64,000 nt of DNA from Salinisphaera sp. T31B1 (GTDB taxonomy: Bacteria > Pseudomonadota > Gammaproteobacteria > Nevskiales > Salinisphaeraceae): positions 62,001 to 126,000 of the forward strand of contig NZ_APNH01000005.1 of the NCBI RefSeq assembly GCF_040361275.1, given 5' to 3'. Both the position numbers and the translations under genes were made by a program. The notes beneath the pieces were generated by a model, which was not told the DNA's origin, did not search any database, and saw only the letters and a program-made list of their open reading frames with translations. Position 1 is the stretch's first letter; each line of letters starts with the position of its first letter. This document shows positions 8,287 through 16,766 of the stretch, piece by piece.

Positions 8287-9498
8287 TCAGGCCAGTGGCA
8301 AACGCAGGACGAACGCGGTACGGATCTCGTCGTTGGCCGCCCGAGCGGGTGCGCCGGCGCGGCCACGGTTGGCGACCATCAGGTCGCCGCCATGGCTGCG
8401 TGCCAGCGTACGGCTGATGGCCAGTCCCAGGCCAAGGCCCTCGGCCTTGGTGGTGGCAAACGGTTCGAACAACGCCACGTCTTCGCCGATGCCGGGCCCG
8501 TTGTCGGACACCTCGATTTCGATATGGTCGTCGACCTGTGCCGTATCGATCCGTATATCACGACTGGTGTGATCGACATCGAATGCGTCGATGGCGTTGG
8601 TGATCAGATTACGCAGGATCTGCTGGGTTAGGATCCGGTCGATCGGCACCTCGACGTCCTGCAGCTTTGCCGGGTCCGGTCCGTAGTAGCGGACATCGTT
8701 TTCGCGCAGGGCGGCATCCATGATCTGGTGGATATCGTCGATCAACGGCGCCAGGGGAATCACCCGCCGGGCCGGTTCGCCGTCGCGCACGAAATCGCGC
8801 AGGTGATGGATCATCGAAGTGGCCCGCTCGATTTCGGTGTCCGCGCGCGTTAGGGCCGTACGTGCCGGGCGAGCGCTGGCGGCCAGGTGCTGGCCCGCAT
8901 GGGCAATGAAATTGCGGGCTGCGGTCAGCGGCTGGCTCAGGTCGTGTGCCAGTCCGGTACCCAGCGCCGCGAAGATGGCCATGCGATCACGTGTGCTGAT
9001 GGAGTCGTTCAAGCGGGTGAGACGGTCGTTGTTCTGGATGCGATCGGTGATATCCAGCGCGAAGCCGGCCAGACGGTAGAGTTGCCCGGCATCGTCGTAG
9101 ACCGGATAGGCGCGATCGCGGATCCAGCGCATCTGGCCGTCGGGACGGTCGATACGAAAGATTTCGTCGTAGTCGCCGGTCGCGGCATCCCGCTTGAAGG
9201 CGACCAGTACCTGTTCGCGATCGGCCTCGTGGACCCACGTTAGTCGGCTGCCGGGGTCTTCATACAGGCTGTCGCAAGTCTGGCCCCAGATGTTTTCGTA
9301 GGCCGGACTTACATAGACCAGCTCGTCGCCCATGGCGTTGGTCATCCAGAACACTTCTCGAATATGCTCTGCGAGTTCCCGAAAGCAGCGCTCGTTGTTC
9401 TCCGCGCGATAGCGCCGTTCGCGTTCCTCGACGAGTTCGTGTTCCAGTTCGGTCAGACGCCTGGGCGTGTCGTTCGTTTCGCTAGGCTGGTGATTCAT
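8287..9498 (-). CDS. PAS-domain sensor histidine kinase
   Basis: A soluble 403-residue kinase with no membrane span. After an N-terminal coiled coil (about 12-45) comes a PAS/PAC domain (about 40-155, ending in YRLAGFALDITDRIQ), then the H-box GTGLAHDLSQPLTAARNF with His185, the N-box NLITNAIDAFD, and DNGPGIGED plus GLGLGLAISRTLARSHGGD of the ATPase domain. It resembles FixL/NtrY-type sensors; no heme-ligating His can be assigned, so the signal is unknown. Start 9498 (MNHQPSETND) has only a weak ribosome site. Its likely partner is the divergent regulator at 9643, 144 bp away. Confidence 0.9.
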   Translation of the reverse strand: MNHQPSETNDTPRRLTELEHELVEERERRYRAENNERCFRELAEHIREVFWMTNAMGDELVYVSPAYENIWGQTCDSLYEDPGSRLTWVHEADREQVLVAFKRDAATGDYDEIFRIDRPDGQMRWIRDRAYPVYDDAGQLYRLAGFALDITDRIQNNDRLTRLNDSISTRDRMAIFAALGTGLAHDLSQPLTAARNFIAHAGQHLAASARPARTALTRADTEIERATSMIHHLRDFVRDGEPARRVIPLAPLIDDIHQIMDAALRENDVRYYGPDPAKLQDVEVPIDRILTQQILRNLITNAIDAFDVDHTSRDIRIDTAQVDDHIEIEVSDNGPGIGEDVALFEPFATTKAEGLGLGLAISRTLARSHGGDLMVANRGRAGAPARAANDEIRTAFVLRLPLA

Positions 9499-9642
9499 CG
9501 TCGAGTTTCTCGAGTAGTGGAAGATCGGCACCGGCACGCGGGCGATCAGTGGAGCGCGAACGGTTCTTGCTTAATCCGAACGAGTCATTTAAAACGAACC
9601 GCCCGTCGATCCATCGACTTTCAACGAGAGGTATCAGGCCTG

Positions 9643-10263
9643 ATGGCGTTTGCTGTTCACATCGTCGACGACGATCCGGGCGTGCGCGAATCTCTACGCG
9701 CGCTGCTGGGTGATGCGGGCTATACCGTGCACTGTTATTCGAGCGCCGAACAGTTGCTCGAGCACAGCGCCGGTATCTCAGGTTGCGCCTTGATCGACCT
9801 TCGGCTCAAGGACATGAACGGCATCGAACTACAGCAGCATCTGATTGCCGAACAGTCCAACGTCGATATCCTGATGATGAGCGCGTACGGATCGATCGAG
9901 TCGGCGGTTACCGCGATGCGCCGCGGTGCCGTGGATTTCATCGAAAAGCCGTTCGTGCCGGAAAAGCTTCTGGCGCGTATCCGCTCGCTGGCCGAGGCCA
10001 CCGACGGCGACGAGACAGTACAACGGGATGCGCGGCATTGCGCAGCGCTGGTGGAACTGCTCACCCCGCGCGAAAAACAGGTGCTGAGCATGATTGTCGA
10101 CGGATTCGCGAACAAGCAGGTCGCCAGCGCCCTGGATATCAGCGCACGCACGGTGGAAACGCATCGCGTGCATATCATGAACAAGCTGAATGCCGAATCG
10201 CTTCCGCATCTGGTGCGGATCTGGATCACCGCAGGACACCATCTGGAAACGCCGGGTATGTGA
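9643..10263 (+). CDS. FixJ-family response regulator (REC + LuxR HTH)
   Basis: A 206-residue response regulator. The receiver domain (about 1-120) has the acidic pair in HIVDDDPGV, the phosphate acceptor Asp52 in ALIDLRL, and Lys at about 104 in FIEKPF. A LuxR-type helix-turn-helix follows: LTPREKQVLSMIVDGFANKQ and ISARTVETHRVHIMNKL. Upstream codons extend the open frame but are noise; GAGAGG lies about 11 bp before the ATG at 9643. It is divergent from the PAS kinase and almost certainly its partner. Targets are not visible; the stress genes that follow are candidates. Confidence 0.92.
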   Translation: MAFAVHIVDDDPGVRESLRALLGDAGYTVHCYSSAEQLLEHSAGISGCALIDLRLKDMNGIELQQHLIAEQSNVDILMMSAYGSIESAVTAMRRGAVDFIEKPFVPEKLLARIRSLAEATDGDETVQRDARHCAALVELLTPREKQVLSMIVDGFANKQVASALDISARTVETHRVHIMNKLNAESLPHLVRIWITAGHHLETPGM

Positions 10264-10353
10264 TCGGCCGGTGTCTGGTCGAAACACGGCCGGCCCGGCA
10301 GGGCCGACCGTATTCGCAATGCGGGCCGTAGCCCGCTCATTCATGCAGCCGCG

Positions 10354-10530
10354 TCAGATCTTGGGCCCGCGTCCACGCACCGCGTTGGATACCAGTGCGA
10401 GAATGAACAGCACCAGGAAGATGAAGAACAGGATCTTGGCAATGCCTGCCGCGCCGGAGGCGATACCGCCGAACCCGAACAGAGCGGCAATGATTGCGAC
10501 GATGAAAAAGGTGATGGCCCAACCCAGCAT
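10354..10530 (-). CDS. DUF1328 family small membrane protein
   Basis: A 58-residue protein, [22 protein letters not shown] then [23 protein letters not shown], with two membrane helices and a basic tail RGRGPKI. This is the full DUF1328/YtjA-like domain. GGAG precedes the ATG at 10530. Such proteins are common among general-stress genes, and here it adjoins the host-attachment and CsbD families. Biochemical function is unknown. Confidence 0.9.
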   Translation of the reverse strand: MLGWAITFFIVAIIAALFGFGGIASGAAGIAKILFFIFLVLFILALVSNAVRGRGPKI

Positions 10531-10708
10531 AGGTTTTCTCCAGTGATTGAGGGATTGCGTGTGTGCGTACAGTTCATTGAGATTAGACGCCGGACGAACA
10601 CGGGCCAATCCGTAAATGCCCTCACGCATTCACGCCTGTTCAGTATGCAGCAAAATACGACCGTTAGTGCTTTCGACTAGACGTTTCGCCGTGGGCCGGC
10701 GTGCCCGA

Positions 10709-11143
10709 TTACAGTCGATCGTCGAGCAGGCGTTCGATGTCGGCCGTGTCGTGCTGGGCCCAGTTCTTATCGATCGATGTCGCTACGGTGTCTGCGACCG
10801 GCGAGTCAAGCTGGTCACGTAGCAGACCCAGAAACGATGGGTCGGCAGCGATCACCAGACTGTCGAACGCGTTGTCGTTGAACGCCGATTTCAATGTCTG
10901 CGCGATCTGCTTGGCAAAGATGTCCGCGTGCTTTTCACTCGTGGTGGTCTGCGGGTCGGCCTGATGGCGACCCGAGCCGCCGCTGTCGTGCACCTCGCCC
11001 TTGCCGCCAGTGCGGAGGTCACCTTCATGAGCCCGGCTCTGGGCATGGCTAAGCGTGTTTTCCGGCGTCAACTTGCCATCGTTGGTGCGGGTGAAGATCC
11101 GTGCCTGAGCGGCATCGGCGACCACGATCCATTGCTTGTTCAT
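10709..11143 (-). CDS. Host attachment family protein (baeRF-like)
   Basis: A 144-residue cytoplasmic protein starting MNKQWIVVADAAQARIF, with FAKQIAQTLKSAFNDNAFDSLVIAADPSFLGLLRDQL, the pattern of the 'protein required for attachment to host cells' family related to eRF1-like archaeal/bacterial release-factor folds. The middle (about 35-70) is Gly/His/Asp-rich and probably a flexible loop. AGGA lies about 10 bp before the ATG at 11143. The name is historic; the true role is unknown. It stands alone between DUF1328 and ectD. Confidence 0.8.
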   Translation of the reverse strand: MNKQWIVVADAAQARIFTRTNDGKLTPENTLSHAQSRAHEGDLRTGGKGEVHDSGGSGRHQADPQTTTSEKHADIFAKQIAQTLKSAFNDNAFDSLVIAADPSFLGLLRDQLDSPVADTVATSIDKNWAQHDTADIERLLDDRL

Positions 11144-11234
11144 GGGTGTCTGTCCTGAATGAGTTGAGTTGAACCAAGACTGGTTGAATAGACGCCGCGG
11201 CGTGGCGCCGGGGCTGGCATGTCCGCTGTCGTAA

Positions 11235-12167
11235 TCAGGCGCTACGCCGAAACGGCATACCCAATGGGTCCTGCATCTCGAGCGGTTCGGGATGGTCCCG
11301 GTTGGCCAGAAAGGACGGCCTGGGCGTTTCGGCCGCGAACGGCTGTTCCAATGCGTTGTCGACGCTGTTGTACACGAAGAACAGGTTCGAGCGCGGCCAC
11401 GGCGACATATTCGAATTGGACGCATGCAGCGTATTGCATTCGAACAACAGCAGCGAGCCGGCGCGGCCCTTCGGCGCGACGATACCCCCGCGATTGACCA
11501 GCGCCTGAAGATTGGACTGGCTGGGCACGCCGGCTTCCTGAGCCTTGAGCGAGCTCTTCCAGTTGTCGTCCGGCGTGGTGCCCTGACACGGCACGAAATG
11601 ATGGTGCGACCCGGGGATCAGCATCAGCGGGCCGTTGAACTCGTTGTTGTCGGTGAGCATGATCGACGCGCTGACCGCCCGCATGCGCGGCATACCATCC
11701 TCGGCATGCCAGGTCTCGAAGTCAGAGTGCCAGTCGAAGCCGGCGCCCTGAAAACCGTACTTGTCATTGATGCGCGACTGATGAATATAGACATCGCCGC
11801 CCAGCAACTGACGGACCATGCCCAGGATGCGTGGATCGCGGGTCAACTCGTCGAAACGTTGAGAGATGCGGTGCATGTCGAAAACCGAGCGGATCGCACC
11901 GGACTTCGGATCACGGATGACGCCGTCCTGACGCAGCAGATCCTCGTCGCGGCCCATTTCATCCAGTTCGTCGAAGAACGGCGCCATCCGCTCTTCGGAG
12001 AAAAATCCTTCGAAGGAAAGAAAGCCGTCACGCTCGAAGTCGGACAACGCCACTTCGCCCAGCGGGCCGTCCCAGCGCTGCGTCGTGGGCATATGGACCA
12101 CCGGGTCGCAGCGTATGTGGCGCTCGCGTTCGACCCGCGTGCGCGTAACGTAATCGTCGTGTCGCAT
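11235..12167 (-). CDS. ectD: Ectoine hydroxylase (Fe(II)/2-oxoglutarate dioxygenase)
   Basis: EctD converts ectoine to 5-hydroxyectoine with O2 and 2-oxoglutarate. The 310-residue product carries the EctD signature around 145-166, WHSDFETWHAEDGMPRMRA, with iron ligands His147 and Asp149; His248 in CNTLHASNSN is the third ligand. These positions agree with characterised EctD proteins to within a few residues. AGGAG precedes the ATG at 12167. The ectoine synthesis genes ectABC are not next to it, so ectoine must be made elsewhere in the genome or imported. It is transcribed alone. Confidence 0.95.
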   Translation of the reverse strand: MRHDDYVTRTRVERERHIRCDPVVHMPTTQRWDGPLGEVALSDFERDGFLSFEGFFSEERMAPFFDELDEMGRDEDLLRQDGVIRDPKSGAIRSVFDMHRISQRFDELTRDPRILGMVRQLLGGDVYIHQSRINDKYGFQGAGFDWHSDFETWHAEDGMPRMRAVSASIMLTDNNEFNGPLMLIPGSHHHFVPCQGTTPDDNWKSSLKAQEAGVPSQSNLQALVNRGGIVAPKGRAGSLLLFECNTLHASNSNMSPWPRSNLFFVYNSVDNALEQPFAAETPRPSFLANRDHPEPLEMQDPLGMPFRRSA

Positions 12168-12478
12168 ATCGGTCTCCTGCTGGCTGATTTCGGAGTCACG
12201 GCATACCTGGCGGACCGGTCTCAAGCGCCTGGCGGCAGCCCGCGATCGGTCTGCGAAATAGAGCCGGTCGCATCGGCTTGGCCGTGCCTTTCGACTCCGG
12301 TCTCGTGCGCGTGCGTTGCCGGCAGAATTACATGACAGGGCGCGCCCGGACCGGGCGGGTGGTCGCGCAGTCATCGTCCGAGGCTTGGCTCGGACCCGCC
12401 GAACGCAGGCAAGCCCCGTCGGACCGCGTCGCCTCGGACGATATCCATCTAGACTGGCCGTGCGCCGGCCAGACCGTT
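12168..12478. other. Intergenic region between ectD and csbD-like genes
   Basis: About 311 bp upstream of ectD and downstream of the CsbD gene, both on the minus strand. It should hold the ectD promoter. I see no clear promoter boxes, terminator or repeat, and the short frames here do not look coding. Confidence 0.5.
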
Positions 12479-12676
12479 CTAAAAACGGCGCTCGAACTCC
12501 ACGAGCTTTTCTTCGGCGGCTTCCTTGGTATCGCCGTACTTCTCCTGAATCTTGGCGAGCAGGTTCTGGCGTCGGCCGCGTACCTCCTCCACATCATCAT
12601 CGGTCAAGCGGCCCCAATGTTCGCGGACCTTGCCCTTCATTTGTTCCCACTTGCCTTCGAACTGGTCATCGTTCAT
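12479..12676 (-). CDS. CsbD family stress protein
   Basis: A 65-residue, highly charged helical protein, MNDDQFEGKWEQMKGKVREHWGRLTDDD, which is the CsbD pattern including the W-x-x-x-K-G-K-V-R-E-x-WG core. GGAG precedes the ATG at 12676. CsbD-like proteins are induced by general stress in many bacteria, but their molecular role is not known. It belongs by theme with the neighbouring DUF1328 and host-attachment genes. Confidence 0.92.
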   Translation of the reverse strand: MNDDQFEGKWEQMKGKVREHWGRLTDDDVEEVRGRRQNLLAKIQEKYGDTKEAAEEKLVEFERRF

Positions 12677-12828
12677 CGCGTTTCTCCAATCGGGTTGAAA
12701 GTCGACGGTGCCCACGCTAGGCATGGCCTGAAAGCCTCTCAATCCGAACTAGTACGGAGCGTTGTCGGCTCGCAGGCAGGGCGTCGAGCGGGTAAGCTCG
12801 CCTGACGGTTTCAATGTTTCAGTGGTCC

Positions 12829-13869
12829 ATGACAAAGTCCAAATCGCTCGGTGATCACGCACAGGCTTTGCTCGAGGCGCATGTCGCCTTCGAAGTCGAC
12901 CAGTGGCAGGGCAAGCCGGCCGCCGGTCGGCTGCGCGATGAGATCGATGCCCTCTGGCAGTGGGCCGAACGCACGCCGCTCAGCCAGCTGGCGGATGTCG
13001 ATACGGTACGTGGTGCCGCGGAACGATTGGCGCTGGACATGGATTTGCCCGATCAGTTGGCCGGTGTGATCGGCGCGATCGCGGATACGCTCGTCCGGCT
13101 GGACGTAAACAAGCAGACACGAGTCCAGGACGTGGTCGATGAATCGCTCTTCGAGGAAGGCGTGACGCTGTTCGTCGAACTCGAGGATCTGCGCGCGCGC
13201 CTGATCAAGCGGCTGCTGGACAGCCCGGTATATACGGCTCTGGCGTCGGATGTGCTCTACCAGGGGATCAAGGACTATATCTTCGCCGATACGGGGGCGA
13301 TCAAATCGATTCCCGGCGTATCGTCGCTGATCAAGGGATCGACCAGCGCCGTCAGCAAGCGCCTGCCGGGGCTCGAGGCGCAGGTGGAAAAGCGCGTCCG
13401 TGCGTATATCGAGAACAACACTGCCAAGACATTGGCACGCAGCGAACAGCTGCTGCTCGAATCACTCGACGAGGCGCGCATACGCGCGATCGCCGCCGAT
13501 ATATGGGCCGCCATCCACGACAAGCCGCTGTCGATCGACGACGTGGTCGATGAAGACGAGTTGCAGGCGCTCATCGATTACGGATTTCGGGTCTGGAAAG
13601 AGCTGCGCCAGACCGAATACGTCGGCGAACTGGTCGACCAGGCCGTGATCGCTTATTTCGATCACTACGGAGATCGGCCGATCTCCGAACTACTCGGCCA
13701 GGTGGGCATCGACGCGCCGCTGCTCCACCAGGAGGCCGAAACCATCGCGCCGGTCGTGATCGACGGACTGGCAGAAACCGGCCTGCTGGAGGAGCTGATA
13801 CGCCGCCGGCTGCGGCCGTTCTATGCGTCCAAGGCGTTCGACAAGGCGCTGGCCGCCGGCAACGGGTGA
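12829..13869 (+). CDS. Uncharacterised alpha-helical protein
   Basis: A protein of about 346 residues that I do not recognise. It is rich in acidic and hydrophobic residues in heptad-like spacing and appears almost entirely helical, with no signal peptide and no membrane span. Runs such as YQGIKDYIFADTGAIKSIPGVSSLIKG and the recurring 'DVVDE' (about 108 and 241) hint at two related halves. Two ATGs five codons apart (12814, 12829) are possible starts, neither with a good ribosome site. It is convergent with speE, 16 bp apart. It may associate with the membrane or with a partner protein; function unknown. Confidence 0.75.
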   Translation: MTKSKSLGDHAQALLEAHVAFEVDQWQGKPAAGRLRDEIDALWQWAERTPLSQLADVDTVRGAAERLALDMDLPDQLAGVIGAIADTLVRLDVNKQTRVQDVVDESLFEEGVTLFVELEDLRARLIKRLLDSPVYTALASDVLYQGIKDYIFADTGAIKSIPGVSSLIKGSTSAVSKRLPGLEAQVEKRVRAYIENNTAKTLARSEQLLLESLDEARIRAIAADIWAAIHDKPLSIDDVVDEDELQALIDYGFRVWKELRQTEYVGELVDQAVIAYFDHYGDRPISELLGQVGIDAPLLHQEAETIAPVVIDGLAETGLLEELIRRRLRPFYASKAFDKALAAGNG

Positions 13870-13885
13870 CCGTCCGCGGCTATGG

Positions 13886-14731
13886 TCAGCGCGCCAGAAT
13901 ACGCGCCATGAACGCAGGCTGGGCGAACGCACCGTCGTGGATGGCTGGCGTGTAGTAGAAGGTCTCGAAGTCCGGCGCTGCCGCCGGACGGCCGAGCGGG
14001 CGGGCATCACGCAGCGCCAGCGTGGCCGACCACCAGCCGGTGGGATAACTCGGCTGCGGGAAACTCAGAAGATGGGTCTCGGCGAACCCTGCGCTGCGAA
14101 GTCCGCCGTGCATCTCGCCGATCAGCTCGCTGTGGACCAGCGGCGACTCGCTCTGCTGGACCAGCATGCCGCCCGGCCGCAGCACGCGGTGGCATTCGCG
14201 ATAGAAGGCCGCGTTGAACAACCCTTCAGCCGGACCGATCGGGTCGGTGCTGTCGATGATCACCAGGTCCACGGACGCATCGGGGGCGTTCGCCATCCAG
14301 GCCACGCCATCGGCGAACGCCAGGGTGGCACGCGGGTCGTCGTTGGCCTCGCACAGGGCCGGAAAATAGGTTTCGGCCACGCGGGTGACGCGTTCGTCGA
14401 TATCGATCTGGGTCACCGTGGCGACACCAGGATGCTTGAGGACTTCGCGCAGGGTGCCGCAGTCGCCGCCGCCGATGATCACCGCGTCGGCCACCTCGCC
14501 GTGGGCATACAGGGCAGGGTGCGTCATCATCTCGTGATAGACGAAGTTATCGCGATCGGTGAGCATCACCAGACCGTCGATGGTCAGCAATCGGCCGAAG
14601 GTCTCTGTCTCGTATACGGCGATGGTCTGATACTCGGACTGCTCCTCGTGGAGCTTGTCAACGATCTTGAGCGAAAACCCGAGCCCGAGCGTGTCGCTGG
14701 CTTCGGTATACCAATGCTGATCCAGTACCAT
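13886..14731 (-). CDS. speE: Spermidine synthase (polyamine aminopropyltransferase)
   Basis: SpeE transfers an aminopropyl group from decarboxylated SAM to putrescine. The 281-residue product shows QTIAVYETETFGRLLTIDG, YHEMMTHPAL, the SAM-binding IIGGGDCGTLREVLKH (GGGDCG at 87-92) and the catalytic IIDSTDPIGPAEGLF (Asp160, Asp163). AGGGAG precedes the ATG at 14731; a 39-codon extension is rejected. It is divergent from speA with 55 bp between, so both polyamine genes share a control region. No speB or speD is visible in the window. Confidence 0.95.
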   Translation of the reverse strand: MVLDQHWYTEASDTLGLGFSLKIVDKLHEEQSEYQTIAVYETETFGRLLTIDGLVMLTDRDNFVYHEMMTHPALYAHGEVADAVIIGGGDCGTLREVLKHPGVATVTQIDIDERVTRVAETYFPALCEANDDPRATLAFADGVAWMANAPDASVDLVIIDSTDPIGPAEGLFNAAFYRECHRVLRPGGMLVQQSESPLVHSELIGEMHGGLRSAGFAETHLLSFPQPSYPTGWWSATLALRDARPLGRPAAAPDFETFYYTPAIHDGAFAQPAFMARILAR

Positions 14732-14786
14732 GCAGCTCCCTTCGACGCCTGCAGCGCCTTGCGAATCCAGCGCGTGAGTATAAGTT

Positions 14787-16640
14787 ATGTCCGTATCCCG
14801 TACCCAAGCCGACTGGTCGATCGACGACGCCCGCGCGCTGTACCGCATCGCCGCCTGGGGTGAAGGCTATTTCGATATCAATGCCCGCGGCGCGGTCTCG
14901 GTCACGCCGGTGCCCGGTGGGCCGGCCATCGCGTTGGACGAGCTGACCGAGCAGATCAAGCGTGCCGGGCTGCGCCTGCCCGTGCTGGTTCGCTTCACCG
15001 ATATCCTCGGCGACCGTATCGACCGGCTGACGCGTGCGTTCGAGGACGCGCGCCGCCGGCATGACTACGATGGTCGTTATACGGTGGTCTACCCGGTCAA
15101 GGTCAACCAGCAGCGGGCCGTGGTCGAACAGCTGGTCAGTGCCGGTGGCGAGCGCGCCGGCCTGGAGGCCGGCAGCAAGCCGGAGCTCATGGCCGTACTG
15201 GCGCTGGCCGCGCCCGGCAGCACCATCGTGTGCAACGGCTACAAGGATCGTGCATTTCTGCGCCTGGCCCTGATCGGTCAGCAGCTGGGCCATCGCGTGT
15301 TCATCGTGGTCGAAAAGCCCTCCGAACTCGCACCCATCGCCGAGCTCGCCGATGAACTCGGGTTGCGGCCGGACCTGGGTCTGCGCGTGCGGCTGGCAAG
15401 CGTCGCCGCCGGCCACTGGCAGAACACCGGCGGCGAGAAATCCAAGTTCGGGCTCACCGCCGATCAGGTTGTCTCCGCGATGGCCGAACTCGAGCGCCTG
15501 GGCTATGCGGACTGTGTCCGCATGCTGCACGTGCACGTCGGCTCCCAGGTCGCCGACCATGCGGCACTGTCTCGTGCGATGGACGAAACCGCCCATCTGT
15601 ATCGCAGCCTGCGGGTGCTGGGAGCGCCGGTCGCCTGTGTCGATGTCGGCGGCGGGCTGGCCGTGGACTACGAAGGGCGCGGAGCGCGCTCGTTCTGCTC
15701 CATGAACTATGGCGTGCCCGACTATGCCGATGCGGTCGTCGCCGCGCTGGCGCGCGTGGCGCGGGGCTTCGATCTGCCCATGCCCGATATCATCAGCGAA
15801 TCCGGACGGGCTTTGACCGCGCACCATGCCGTGTTGCTGGCCCAGGTCATCGATAGCGAAACCCCTCAGCCGGTTGCCCCCGCGACTCTGGACGATACCC
15901 TGTCGGCAAGCGCACAGCTCGATCGCGTACAGGCCAGTCTGGCCGATGTGCAGGCCCGTTTTCTGGCCGGTGACGTCGGACTTGTCGAACGCGCACAAGC
16001 CGAACGCGAAGCGGCGGCCGTTCATCGTGCGCTGGCCGCGGTGGTCGCAAGCAGCGCCGACGACCGCGAGGCGGTGGCTGCAGCCGCCGACAAGCTGGCC
16101 GCCAAGTATTTCGTCAATTTCTCGGTCTTCCAGTCGGTCCCGGACGTGTGGGCGCTGGATCAGGTCTTTCCAGTGATGCCGCTGACCCGGCTCGACGAAG
16201 CGCCCACCCAGCGTGCACGTCTGTGCGATCTGACCTGCGACTCGGACGGCCGCCTGGATCGGTATGTTGATGAAGACGGCGTCGATACCTCGCTGCCGCT
16301 GCATCCGCTGCGCCCCGGTGAGCCCTACCGGCTGGGCATATTCATGGTGGGTGCCTATCAGGAGAACCTGGGCGACATGCACAACCTGTTCGGCGATACC
16401 GACGTGGTCAACGTCGAGGTCGAGCGAAGCGGTGACGGCCAAGGCTGGCGGCTGGCCGGTGCCGAGCAGGGTGACCGCGCCGACGAACTGTTGCGCTATG
16501 TGCACTTCGAGCCGGAAGCGCTGCGCGCAGCCTATCGCCGCAAGCTGGCCGCGGCGGGCTTGAGCACACGCGCCCGCCAGGACGCCGAGGCGCTGCTCGA
16601 AGCGGGCCTGGCCGGCTACACCTATCTGCTGGAATCCTGA
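14787..16640 (+). CDS. speA: Biosynthetic arginine decarboxylase
   Basis: SpeA is a PLP enzyme that makes agmatine from arginine, the first step of the ADC route to putrescine. The 617-residue length fits the family (about 630-660). The Schiff-base lysine is Lys105 in VVYPVKVNQQR; other family motifs are EAGSKPELMAVLALA, HVHVGSQVADH, CVDVGGGLAVDYEG and the C-terminal FMVGAYQENLGDMHNLFGDTD. The ATG at 14787 has little ribosome-site homology. The protein needs an agmatinase or agmatine deiminase partner, which is not here. It pairs by function with the divergent speE. Confidence 0.96.
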   Translation: MSVSRTQADWSIDDARALYRIAAWGEGYFDINARGAVSVTPVPGGPAIALDELTEQIKRAGLRLPVLVRFTDILGDRIDRLTRAFEDARRRHDYDGRYTVVYPVKVNQQRAVVEQLVSAGGERAGLEAGSKPELMAVLALAAPGSTIVCNGYKDRAFLRLALIGQQLGHRVFIVVEKPSELAPIAELADELGLRPDLGLRVRLASVAAGHWQNTGGEKSKFGLTADQVVSAMAELERLGYADCVRMLHVHVGSQVADHAALSRAMDETAHLYRSLRVLGAPVACVDVGGGLAVDYEGRGARSFCSMNYGVPDYADAVVAALARVARGFDLPMPDIISESGRALTAHHAVLLAQVIDSETPQPVAPATLDDTLSASAQLDRVQASLADVQARFLAGDVGLVERAQAEREAAAVHRALAAVVASSADDREAVAAAADKLAAKYFVNFSVFQSVPDVWALDQVFPVMPLTRLDEAPTQRARLCDLTCDSDGRLDRYVDEDGVDTSLPLHPLRPGEPYRLGIFMVGAYQENLGDMHNLFGDTDVVNVEVERSGDGQGWRLAGAEQGDRADELLRYVHFEPEALRAAYRRKLAAAGLSTRARQDAEALLEAGLAGYTYLLES

Positions 16641-16766
16641 GCGAACCGTTCAGCTGCCAAGGCCCCGGCCCGGGGGCAAGCTCGGACGCGGTCCTCGCAT
16701 ACCCCGGCCGGCTCGGGTGGACGGCGCCGCTTCGCCCCGGCGCCCGGGCGCGCCAGGCGACGCGTT

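Noticed and set aside
14658-16505. 615-codon minus-strand frame opposite speA
   Set aside because: speA matches its family end to end. The antisense product is Gln/Gly/His-rich without motifs.
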